NCBI RefSeq assembly: GCF_901709675.1
Contig: NC_051098.1
Location: 13,979,918-14,043,917 of the forward strand
DNA length: 64,000 nucleotides
Direction of reading: 5' to 3'
Origin: Syngnathus acus
Lineage: Eukaryota; Chordata; Actinopteri; Syngnathiformes; Syngnathidae
The translations under genes and the position numbers were made by a program. Positions 22,532 through 32,075 of this stretch are shown here, piece after piece. The notes beneath the pieces were generated by a model. The model saw only the letters and a list, made by a program, of their open reading frames with translations. It was not told where the DNA came from and searched no databases. The first letter of the stretch is position 1; every line of letters begins with the position of its first letter.

Positions 22532-23095
22532 ATCACGTTTGCTAAAACCGGTCCGATCGACATGAAATGTCGTTTCGTGTTATTGGGTCGCTGTAAGTTC
22601 ACGTTGTAAACAAAACAAGTTAAAGTTGACACCTATTGCGTGTTGATTGAGATGTCCGTCGTTGAGGAAGAAAAACAAAGGTGTGGAGTTATAGTTGGTT
22701 CTATATTGGCAAGATCTTGGGTTGTTTCATGGCGGTCAGTACACGCGGCAATACAGCAGATGAAACAACAACCCAGGCAAGAAGGTTTACGACTGTCTGG
22801 AAAAGGCAGGAAAGCAAAAGGATGTCCTTATAAGGTAAATCTCTGCTCTGCTGTTGCCTGGCCATTTTCATTTTGCTAGGAATTCCTAGGTACTAAATGG
22901 GCGTTGTGGAACAATGCAACTAGACTGTATTTTGCGAAGTTTATTTTCATGCCAAACTATCTAGCACAACACAAAACACTATTGCGTCAATACGGGATAA
23001 CCTATATTTAATTACTTCAAAAGATTGCTCGCTCGCTGCTGTCCAAAAGACACTCTTGTTAGCCAAACATCGTTGAACAAGTGTTGTGATTGCAG
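22532..23095 (+). repeat. Type B leader segment before copy 5
   Basis: Uninterrupted version of the type B segment that is split by an insertion before copy 3. It includes a 61-codon open frame (22652-22834, beginning MSVVEEEKQRCGVIVG) that ends exactly at a donor-like AAG|GTAAAT. It runs to the acceptor GATTGCAG at 23095. The open frame is not in frame with the zinc-finger ATG if spliced to 23096, and it is stopped in the copy 3 version, so a conserved protein is doubtful. Confidence 0.55.
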
Positions 23096-23102
23096 TGTGA
23101 AG

Positions 23103-25221
23103 ATGTCTGCAATGACCACAGCAAAGTACCTGGAGGAAAAGGACCGTAGTCGTCAACGACTGGAAGCTCTTTGGCTGCAGCCTTATGTTGTGTTGCACAG
23201 AGCAGGTCAGTACACGTCTATTGTGAACCCTCTTCCAGTGTTTATGTTTCGTAGAATTCTATCAAAATCATTGTCAAGTTGAAAAAGGTCTTGTACAGGT
23301 TTGAGCCGTTTCTCTTCAACTGTAACTTTCATTGTTAATGTGATTGTCTTGTTTTGCAGACATCAGTGAAGCTATTCTTGCTAAGCAGCAGGAGCCAGAG
23401 CGCACTCGCATTAAAGAGGAAGATGTGGCCAAAGAGGTCCACCACTTCAATGGACAAATGGAGCAGAGGTTTCTTTGCTCTATAAAAGAGGAGGAAGAGC
23501 CGGAGCGGCCTTGGACTAAAGAGGAGGGAGAGGACTCCTGCGACATTAAAAAGGAGGAGGAGGAAGATACCTGCAAGATGCCATTGACTGGTGTTCCTGT
23601 GAAGCGTTTAGATGAGGGTCAACATGAGGTGAGCAAAGGGGCGGAGCTTCCAAGCTGCAGCTCTAGTCAACAAATGACCAGAGAAGGGGATGGAGACCAC
23701 TGTGGGGGATCACAAGCAGCTCCACCACCATCAGATAGTGATGACGTGTCGTCACATGTTCCTGCTGCTGCTGCTGAGGAGTCTCAAAACAAACACAGGC
23801 AATGTTCTCACTGTGGAATTTCTTTTGCTCATAGCAGTAGTTTGAAACAACACATGAGAATCCACACTGGCGAGAAACCTTTTTCATGCTCAGTTTGTGG
23901 CCAAAAATTCTCTCAGAGTGGAGCTATAAAAAGCCATACAAGAACCCACACTGGTGAGAAACCTTTTTCATGCTCTGTTTGTGGTCAGAAATTCTCTGAG
24001 AAGGGAAGCCTAAAATGTCATACAAGAATCCACACTGGTGAGAAACCTTTTTCATGCTCTGTTTGTTGCCAAAGATTTTCACTGAAGTCACACTTAAAAC
24101 GTCATACAAGAATCCACACTGGCGAGAAACCTTTTTCATGCTCAGTTTGTGGCCAAAGACTTTCACGGAAGTCACACTTAAAAAGTCATACAAGAATCCA
24201 CACTGGCGAGAAACCTTTTTCATGCTCAGTTTGTGGCCAAAGATTTTCACTGAAGTCACACTTAAAAAGTCATACAAGAATCCACACTGGTGAGAAACCG
24301 TTTTCATGCTCAGTTTGTGGCCAATTATTCTCTGACAAGGGAACCTTAAAAAGTCATACAAGAATCCACACTGGTGAGAGACCTTTTTCGTGCTCAGTTT
24401 GTGGCCAAAAATTCTCTCACAGGGAAAGCTTAATCAGGCACACAAGAATCCACACTGGCGAGAAACCTTTTTCATGCTCAGTTTGTGGCCAAAAATTCTC
24501 TGACAAGGGAACCTTAAAAAAACATACAAGAATCCACACTGGTGAGAAACCTTTTTCATGCTCAGTTTGTGGCCAAAACTTCTCTGAGAGGGGAAGTTTA
24601 AATAAGCACACAAGAATCCACACTGGCGAGAAACCTTTTTCATGCTCAGTTTGTGGCCAAACATTCTCTCAGAGCGGAAATCTAAATAAGCACACAAGAA
24701 TCCACACTGGCGAGAAACCTTTTTCATGCTCAGTTTGTGGCCACAAATTCTCTCAGGGGGCACATCTAAATAAGCACACAAGAATCCACACTGGCGAGAA
24801 ACCTTCTTCATGCTCAGTTTGTGGCCAAACATTCTCTGAGAGGGGAAGTTTAAATAAGCACACAAGAATCCACACCGGTGAGAAACCTTTTTCATGCTCT
24901 GTTTGTGGCCAGAAATTCTCTGATAAGGGAAACTTAAAACGTCATACAAGAATCCACACTGGCGAGAAACCTTTTTCATGCTCAGTTTGTGGCCAAACAT
25001 TCTCTCATAGGGAAACTTTAAAAAGTCATACAAGAATCCACACTGGTGAGAAACCTTTTTCATGCTCAGTTTGTGGCCAAAAATTCTCTGCCAAGAGAAC
25101 CTTAAAAAGTCATACAAGAAGAATCCACCCTGGCGAGAACCCTGTTGCCTGCTCAGTCAGTTGCCAAAGAGTCTCTGTTGAGAATTCTGAGTGTCTTGGG
25201 GAGATGAGCAGTGATCCGTGA
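23103..25221 (+). CDS. C2H2 zinc-finger protein, array copy 5
   Basis: Coding exons are 23103-23205 and 23360-25221, giving 654 aa. The first exon reads [20 protein letters not shown]. The acidic linker is like copy 4. Sixteen fingers follow; finger 4 has CSVCCQ, with an extra Cys replacing Gly, which still leaves the ligands in place. Much of the finger order is shared with copy 4: the last four fingers have the same helices ([28 protein letters not shown]). Other blocks are gained or lost, such as RKSHLKS and a second DKGTLK. The tail ends GEMSSDP and a poly(A) signal lies at 25557. Confidence 0.9.
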
Positions 25222-25562
25222 AGTTCTCACCTTCTATTTGAGCAGACTTTATGAGTTTATGCATCAATGATAATTCTATTCTAGTATGTACCTTATGATT
25301 GAGATGCTGAACTCCTTGTCTTTATTACAATGAGAAGTTCATATTTTAGCTTTAGTCATGAATTTTAAAATAAAGTTAACCGGCCTCGGGACGATAATAG
25401 GTTTGTATTTTCTATTATACTTGATGTTTATTTTGGTTTTAGTTGTGTTTTTGTAACTGCAATTAGTTTTAATTCCTATTCCGGGCAAGTTGCTTAGTTT
25501 TTATTAGTGTCTGTTTAGGATTTTGTTTTGTTCAGCTTTTCATGTTCATGTGGATCAATAAA
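25222..25562 (+). terminator. 3-prime UTR and poly(A) signals, zinc-finger copy 5
   Basis: Shared downstream block with a final AATAAA at 25557-25562. Confidence 0.55.
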
Positions 25563-25789
25563 ATGAAAAAAGAAATAGTGTTGGATATCCCCCATTTTTC
25601 TTTTTTGTTACTTTGCCTCGCTACTAACACTTTAAAATGTACTTGAGATGCATATTAAGACATTTCATTAAAGAGTTGTTTACTTCACAGTACTCATTGA
25701 AGTCTCAACCTCTTACCTTGTACGTGCTCTAGTCACATTGATATAACTTAAACAGACATTTAAATATACAAATATGTACGCTTTTGCTG

Positions 25790-26102
25790 AAAAGTTGGGG
25801 TGCGTTTATTTATCATGCTAGATGTGAAAACGAGTGGGCCGTATCTTTGCAAAGTACAGGCAAGTACGTGAGTGTAGTTCGCCTCCAACTGGTCAACAAC
25901 ATAAAAACGTTCCACGGTCTTCCGCTAGAGGGTGTCCGGGAGCTCACTCAAATGACATCATCATTACGTAGCAGGAAGTCAAATCGACTGCACATAAGCA
26001 CCGAAACAGGCATGTCGCCTTCCATTCCGCTGCATCAAATAAACACGCAATTTATGTGGTAAATCGTTAACCATAGCTACACTACAACCGCAACGACGAG
26101 AG
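25790..26102 (+). promoter_or_regulatory. Zinc-finger array leader, copy 6 (type A)
   Basis: Repeated leader ending CAACGACGAGAG|GTGAGT (intron from 26103), with the acceptor GTTTCAG ending at 26417. It shares the copy 4 deletion after CGCCTCCAACT. The following intron also has the TATCAAGAC(G/T)AATACTGCAC insert found only before copies 4 and 6. Confidence 0.6.
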
Positions 26103-26461
26103 GTGAGTTACGAGTACTATAGACCTAAGTTATCATGTTAGCACCCGAGTAGTACTGCTTGGTCACGGTACAGAAGTGCGGCCCGCTTTTATTAGCATGG
26201 TAGCTACCACAGTGCTAACTTTATGATATTTATCCTCGACGAATGTTGGATCTCAAATGAGCCATCATCACATGCTGCTTCATGCCCGTATCAAGACTAA
26301 TACTGCACTGTGGGAATACTCAAAGTCGAGGATTAGCAGTGATGGTTGCAGGCATGCTCCCGATGATTTTAAAACTCGCGAGTTAAATAAATACCGGTTG
26401 TCTTCTCTTTGTTTCAGTGTGTCTGTTCCTACTTTAACTTGACAGTGGTTGCAGTGTGATA

Positions 26462-28487
26462 ATGTCTGCAAGGACCACAGCAAAGTACGTGGAGGAAAAG
26501 GACCGTAGTCGTCAACGACTGGAAGCTCTTTGGCTGCAGCCTTATGTTGTGTTGCGCAGAGCAGGTCAGTACACGTCTATTATGAATCCTCTTCCAGTGT
26601 TTATATTTAGTAGAATTCTATCAAAATCATCGTCAGATTGAAAAAGTCATGGTATAGGTTTGAGCAGTTTCTCTTCAACTGTAACTTTCATTGTTAATGT
26701 GATTGTCTTGTTTTGCAGACATCAGTGAAGCTATTCTTGCTAAGCAGCAGGAGCCAGAGCGCAATTGCATTAAAGAGGACAAAGAGGTCCACCAGTTCAA
26801 TGAACAAATGGAGCAGAAGTTTCTTTGCTCTATAAAAGAGGAGGAAGAGCCGGAGCGGCCTTGTACTAAAGAGGAGGGAGAGGACTCCTGCGACATTAAG
26901 AAGGAGGAGGAGGAAGATACCTGCAAGATGCCATTGACTGGTGTTCCTGTGAAGCGTTTAGATGAGGGTCAACATGAGGTGAGCAAAGGGGCGGAGCTTC
27001 CAAGCTGCAGCTCTAGTCAACAAATGACCAGAGAAGGGGATGGAGACCACTGTGGGGGATCACAAGCAGCTCCACCACCATCAGATAGTGATGACGTGTC
27101 GTCACATGTTCCTGCTGCTGCTGCTGAGGAGTCTCAAAACAAACACAGGCAATGTTCTCACTGTGGAATTTCTTTTGCTCATAGCAGTAGTTTGAAACGA
27201 CACATGAGAATCCACACTGGCGAGAAACCTTTTTCATGCTCAGTTTGTGGCCAAACATTCTCTCTGAGTGGAGCTTTAAAAAGCCATACAAGAACCCACA
27301 CTGGCGAGAAACCTTTTTCATGCTCAGTTTGTGGCCAAAGATTTTCACGGAAGTCACACTTAAAAAGTCATACAAGAATCCACACTGGCGAGAAACCTTT
27401 TTCATGCTCAGTTTGTGGCCAAAGATTTTCACTGAGGTCACACTTAAAAAGTCATACAAGAATCCACACTGGCGAGAAACCTTTTTCATGCTCAGTTTGT
27501 GGCCTAACATTCTCTCAGAGGGGACATCTAAAAAGTCATACAAGAATCCACACTGGTGAGAAACCGTTTTCATGCTCAGTTTGTGGCCAAAAATTTTGTC
27601 TGAAACAAAGCTTAAAAAGGCACACAAGAATCCACACTGGTGAGAGACCTTTCTCATGCTCAGTTTGTGGCCAAAAATTCTCTCACAGGGAAAGCTTAAT
27701 CGGGCACACAAGACTCCACACTGGCGAGAAACCTTTTTCATGCTCAGTTTGTGGCCAAAAATTCTCTGACAAGGGAGCCTTAAAAAACCATACAAGAATC
27801 CACACTGGTGAGAAACCTTTTTCATGCTCAGTTTGTGGCCAAACATTCTCTCAGAGGGGAAATTTAAAAAGTCATACAAGAATCCACGCTGGTGAGAAAC
27901 CTTTTTCATGCTCAGTTTGTGGCCAATTATTCTCTGACAAGGTAAGCTTAAAACGTCATACAAGAATCCACACTGGTGAGAAACCGTTTTCATGCTCAGT
28001 TTGTGGCCACAAATTCTCTCATAGGGTAAACTTAATCACGCACACAAGAATCCACACTGGCGAGAAACCTTTTTCATGCTCAGTTTGTGGCCAGAAATTC
28101 TCTCATAGGGGAACTTTTAAAAGTCATACAAGAATCCACTCTGGTGAGAAACCTTTTTCATGCTCTGTTTGTGGCCAGAAATTCTCTGAGAAGGGAAACT
28201 TAAAAAGTCATACAAGAATCCACACTGGCGAGAAACCTTTTTCATGCTCAGTTTGTGGCCAAACATTCTCTCATAGGGAAACTTTAAAAAGTCATACAAG
28301 AATCCACACTGGTGAGAAACCTTTTTCATGCTCAGTTTGTGGCCAAAAATTCTCTGCCAAGGGAACCTTAAAAAGTCATACAAGAAGAATCCACCCTGGC
28401 GAGAACCCTGTTGCCTGCTCAGTCAGTTGCCAAAGAGTCTCTGTTGAGAATTCTGAGTGTCTTGGGGAGATGAGCAGTGATCCGTGA
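26462..28487 (+). CDS. C2H2 zinc-finger protein, array copy 6
   Basis: Coding exons are 26462-26564 and 26719-28487, giving 623 aa. The linker differs from its sisters by a short in-frame deletion ([15 protein letters not shown]), which removes one of the three IKxE sites and leaves IKED. Fifteen fingers follow, including one with a Leu at the usual Gln (CGLTF) and one with CGQKFC. Finger helices include [35 protein letters not shown] and DKVSLKR. Several (LKQ, DKG, HRG types) resemble fingers of copies 1 and 2 rather than copy 5, which suggests shuffling between units. A poly(A) signal lies at 28826. This is the last copy before the snRNA genes. Confidence 0.9.
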
Positions 28488-28831
28488 AGTTCTCACCTTC
28501 TATTTGAGCAGACTTTATGAGTTTATGCATCAATGATAATTCTATTCTAGTATGTACCTTATGATTGAGATGCTGAACTCCTTGTCTTTATTACAATGAG
28601 AAGTTCATATTTTAGCTTTAGTCATGAATTTTAAAATAAAGTTAACCGGCCTCGGGACGATAATAGTTTTGTATTTTCTATTATACTTGATGTTTATTTT
28701 GGTTTTAGGTGTGTGTTTTTTTTAACTGCAATTAGTTTTAATTCCTATTCCGGGCAAGTTGCTTAGTTATTATTAGTGTCTGTTTAGGATTTTGTTTTGT
28801 TCAGCTTTTCATGTTCATGTGGATCAATAAA
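28488..28831 (+). terminator. 3-prime UTR and poly(A) signals, zinc-finger copy 6
   Basis: Shared downstream block with a final AATAAA at 28826-28831. Homology to the other downstream blocks continues to about 28970 and then ends, marking the edge of the array. Confidence 0.55.
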
Positions 28832-28974
28832 ATGAAAAGAAATAGTGTTGATATCCCCCATTTTTCTTTTTTTGTTACTTTGCCTTGCTAATAACACTTT
28901 AAAATGTACTTGAGATGCATATTAAGACATTTCATTAAATAGTTGTTTACTTCACAGTACTCATACTGAAATTT

Positions 28975-29884
28975 CAACCTCATATGCTGCTTCTTATTTA
29001 TATTAATGATATTTGTATTAAAGTATTTCAAAATAGGATCTTTATTAAGACTGTTGATTTTCTGTCATTTGTTGTTTTAGTCTCCTTTGTTTGGGCAGGA
29101 CGCAATGGCTTTGTTTCACAGGTCCTCTCAATGGAAAAACAATGTGGCATTATTCAGTGAACTTTAACAGTTGCTGAATGACTTAGTTTCACAAGTGCAC
29201 AGTAAATTACGCACGCTAGTAAGTTATTAACATCTATTTGAGTTTATTTTTTAATTTTTTAAACGTGCACAAAATGTTTTTCTTACACGTAATGTCGGTC
29301 TGCTCCACTGCGATGGTGGCGCTCTAATAGCAACACTTCACTTTCTTAACAGGAAACAGGAAGTAGTGAGACCTAGCGGGTGGAATAAATTGATTGGTCA
29401 TTTTCGTCAAACATTGTTAAAATAGATAAAATGCCTTTTTCTTGAATAATCATTTATTTGAATTTTTTTTACAAACGACTACCGTTTTCGTGCAATTAAA
29501 TGTGATAGGTTTTAAAACGAAATGATTGTCGCTGGATCACGTGACTAGCGAGGTATAGCCAAACATTTTTTATTTGTAGCATGCAAAGCAACATAAATAC
29601 AATCCACCATGTATTTGTAATATTCGTGAACACCTGTAGTTAGGTTCTTTGAGTGTCAAATAATATTGTAATGCCATTAATAGAGTTAACTTTATTGGTG
29701 CTTTTTCATTGGACCACAATAGATCACGTGACTTGTCGTACCCCAAAATTACTCAATATTTATTTGTTTTTATGGGCCGGAAAACGGCACAACGGTTCTC
29801 ATTCCACTTATAATGTCTTGGCGTTGTAAGTGAAGTCACATTTTACAATGTCTGTGTTGTTGCCTCCAGTTGAGTTTGCCACTC
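28975..29884. other. Intergenic region between the zinc-finger array and the U2 gene
   Basis: No coding gene was recognised in this AT-rich sequence. Two TCACGTGAC E-box palindromes are present (29537-29545 and 29724-29732). Confidence 0.4.
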
Positions 29885-29900
29885 TCACTTTAGGTTGTAG
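29885..29900 (+). promoter_or_regulatory. Candidate proximal sequence element (PSE) of the U2 gene
   Basis: TCACTTTAGGTTGTAG lies about 41-56 bases before the U2 start. It partly matches the vertebrate snRNA PSE (TCACCNTNANTNAAAAG). Placement is right; the match is only moderate. Confidence 0.4.
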
Positions 29901-29940
29901 TGCTGGGAACGACACTGTCCCCGAGTAGCGGAGTACTTTT

Positions 29941-30128
29941 ATCGCTTCTCGGCCTTTTGGCTAAGATCAAGTGTAGTATCTGTTCTTATCAGTTTAATAT
30001 CTGATACGTCCCCTATCCGGGGACCATATATTAAATTGATTTTTGGAACTGGGAGATGGAATAGGGGCTTGCTCCGTCCACTCCACGCATCGACCTGGTA
30101 TTGCAGTACTTCCAGGAACGGTGCACCC
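29941..30128 (+). ncRNA. rnu2: U2 spliceosomal snRNA
   Basis: RNA component of the U2 snRNP, which pairs with the intron branch point. The sequence begins ATCGCTTCTCGGCCTTTTGG and has the branch-site pairing segment GTGTAGTATCTGTTC. The Sm site is in TTGATTTTTGGAAC, and it ends with the stem-loop IV sequence around TTGCAGTACTTCCAGGAACG and GGTGCACC. The length of about 188 nt equals the vertebrate size. A 3-prime box-like GGTTAAAGCAGTA follows at 30137-30149. All core elements are present, so a functional gene is likely. Confidence 0.95.
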
Positions 30129-30136
30129 CCTCTACT

Positions 30137-30149
30137 GGTTAAAGCAGTA
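30137..30149 (+). terminator. 3-prime box of the U2 gene
   Basis: GGTTAAAGCAGTA, about 9 bases after the U2 end, fits the snRNA 3-prime processing box (GTTT, 0-3 N, AAARNNAGA) at the expected distance. Confidence 0.6.
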
Positions 30150-30629
30150 CTCGTCTATTTATACAAACAGTTTGATATAAACTGCATCGTTGATGTCTGT
30201 AATATTATCTAAAAAAATATCTTGTCGAAATACACGTTTACTGTGAAGTCTGAGATGTTCATTGAATACCAAATCACAGTTTGAGAAAAATCTCAATTGA
30301 AAAAGAGTTGCATGAAAATAACATTTTCAATGCATGGTGTTTATATGAGCAATGATTCCAAATATAGATTCCCAAATGTAGAGTTTCTATCCTGGAGGTT
30401 GATCAAAACATACACAGTAAATCAAGTTCAAGTTGGTATGCCCTTCCACCACTAGATGGCAGCAGCAATTAGAAAAAAAGCAATGCATGCTGGGAACTAT
30501 TTTGCAGAATATTGTTTTTAAACATAATTTATAATGGTTTGATTACTGTAATGATAAAAAGTACTATGTAAACAGTTCTTCGAATGCTACCTTATCCACT
30601 GAGTGAGTTCACACGTTTGTACCAAATAA
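30150..30629. other. Spacer between U2 and U1 genes
   Basis: This AT-rich spacer of roughly half a kilobase has no recognisable gene. Confidence 0.4.
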
Positions 30630-30646
30630 GACCGTGACTGAAGATG
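30630..30646 (+). promoter_or_regulatory. PSE of the U1 gene
   Basis: GACCGTGACTGAAGATG lies about 44-60 bases before the U1 start. ACC-N-T-N-A-N-T-N-AA fits the vertebrate PSE closely at the correct distance for SNAPc-dependent transcription. Confidence 0.65.
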
Positions 30647-30689
30647 GTGTGTGTGGTAAAGACATCGGCCCGGCGACCGTGTACAACTC

Positions 30690-30853
30690 ATACTTACCTG
30701 GCAGGGGAGATACCATGATCAAGAAGGTGGTTCACCCAGGGTGAGGCTCAGCCATTGCACTCCGGTTGTGCTGACCCCTGCGAATTCCCCAAATGTGGGA
30801 ATCTCGACTGCATAATTTCTGGTAGTGGGGGACTGCGTTCGCGCTCTCCCCTG
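30690..30853 (+). ncRNA. rnu1: U1 spliceosomal snRNA
   Basis: RNA component of the U1 snRNP, which recognises 5-prime splice sites. It begins ATACTTACCTGGCAGGGGAG, where ACTTACCTG is the splice-donor pairing segment. The U1-70K loop (GATACCATGATCA) and U1A loop II (CATTGCACTCC) follow, then the Sm site AATTTCTGG and the terminal stem ending CTCCCCTG. The length is exactly 164 nt, the vertebrate size. It lies about 560 bases after U2 on the same strand. Confidence 0.96.
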
Positions 30854-31180
30854 ATCTTTGTGTCAATATCAAGTATATGGCTAACCGGATAATCGAGTCG
30901 GTGCTGAATCGCACTAGATCAATTAAACCTAGTTACTATATCGTTAGGTGGTATCTCGAGCTAAATCGGTACTAGGCGTATTAGTGACGGGACGAAATCA
31001 ACTCCTCCTATCACCGCCCCTGGATAAAATCCGTTTTAATAACATTATTACAATAGTACAACAAACAATTTTATTTTAGTACATTTTGGTTGCTTTCCGG
31101 TTTTAGCTAAATAAAAATATATCCAGATATGTTTGCAAACCGTACATTATTTTTGGTTTACACTGCGAGGCCAAAATTTG
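30854..31180. other. Spacer downstream of U1
   Basis: No gene was recognised. Some sequence after U1 (GTGTCAATATCAAGTA) could act as a weak 3-prime box. Confidence 0.35.
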
Positions 31181-31193
31181 CCGCTTCTTACTG

Positions 31194-31238
31194 GTCACGT
31201 GAGTCACATGACACTGGGTTGGTGTTGTGTCACGTGAC
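31194..31238 (+). promoter_or_regulatory. Cluster of three CLEAR-like E-boxes upstream of wdr81
   Basis: GTCACGTGAG (31194), GTCACATGAC (31203) and GTCACGTGAC (31229) lie within 45 bases, just before the presumed wdr81 untranslated exon, which ends at a donor at 31500. GTCACGTGAC is the consensus bound by TFEB/TFE3 in lysosome and autophagy genes. That wdr81 is controlled this way is inference. Confidence 0.5.
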
Positions 31239-32075
31239 ATGCCGCTTCTCCAAACATGGCCCCCGACTCGCATTCAGCAGGAACGCTGACAAGTTGGACG
31301 TCGTTTGGTCGCTGACACACGTCTTCCTACCGCAGCAGACGGCGCTGACAGTCATCGCTCTTCGGGCCTGGCCTCACTTTAGGCGGTCAAATGTCCCAAC
31401 GGACCTACAATGCCGAAGTTTGAGACGACTCGCTGTCGGTAGCTTGACGCTAGCTGGGACGTTCGACAAAGCCGTGAAGAACTCCAAAGATCTTCCAGGT
31501 GAGTTAATCTTTACATTTTTTTCTTTTTTTTTATGCCAAGTACATTAAAGCGTGCTATATTCATGCTTAACGTGACTGTTTGATTTGTATGAATTGACGT
31601 TCATGTTAACTCGTTCCGTACTCGTTCCAAGCTCAAGGCTGCTTCTCGTTTTTGTAAATAAATGCATTTCTTTTTTTTTTTAAAAAGTGTGACTTTACAG
31701 TTAATCATTTATATTCTGTTTGAATTTAAATTCAGTCTTGGGTGGGTCTTTGCTTATAGACAAAACAAATGATAAAATACATTTTAGAATATTTAAAAAT
31801 ATATTCATTAAAAAAAAAAAAAAGATCCTGATGAAGAAATTGGCATCAACAGTCCATAAAGTGTGTTTTATGTTTAATATATACACCACATTTCTTTTTA
31901 AAGAAATAGGAAATGACCTCAATGACTCAACGCAATACAAGTGAATATCTACAGCGCATCATGTGAGCTCCTGTACTACGTCCCTTTTTTTTTTTTTTTT
32001 TCCTTATCTCCTCAGGACATGTGTGAGAAGCTATTAAATGTGCCGCTGTGGTTAAAGAGACCTGTCTCCACGTGA

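Noticed and set aside
22652-22834. 61-codon open frame in the type B leader as a separate protein
   Set aside because: It is interrupted by a stop in the copy 3 version and is not in frame with the zinc-finger exon; kept only as part of the leader description.
30732-30914. Minus-strand 60-codon frame over U1
   Set aside because: It lies opposite the U1 snRNA gene and has no protein similarity.
31129-31548. Plus-strand open frame of 139 codons upstream of wdr81
   Set aside because: It overlaps the presumed untranslated exon of wdr81, crosses its donor at 31500 into intron, and resembles no protein.
28975-32075. mir-22, expected upstream of wdr81 from the human order
   Set aside because: No match to the mature mir-22 sequence was found by eye on the plus strand; not claimed.
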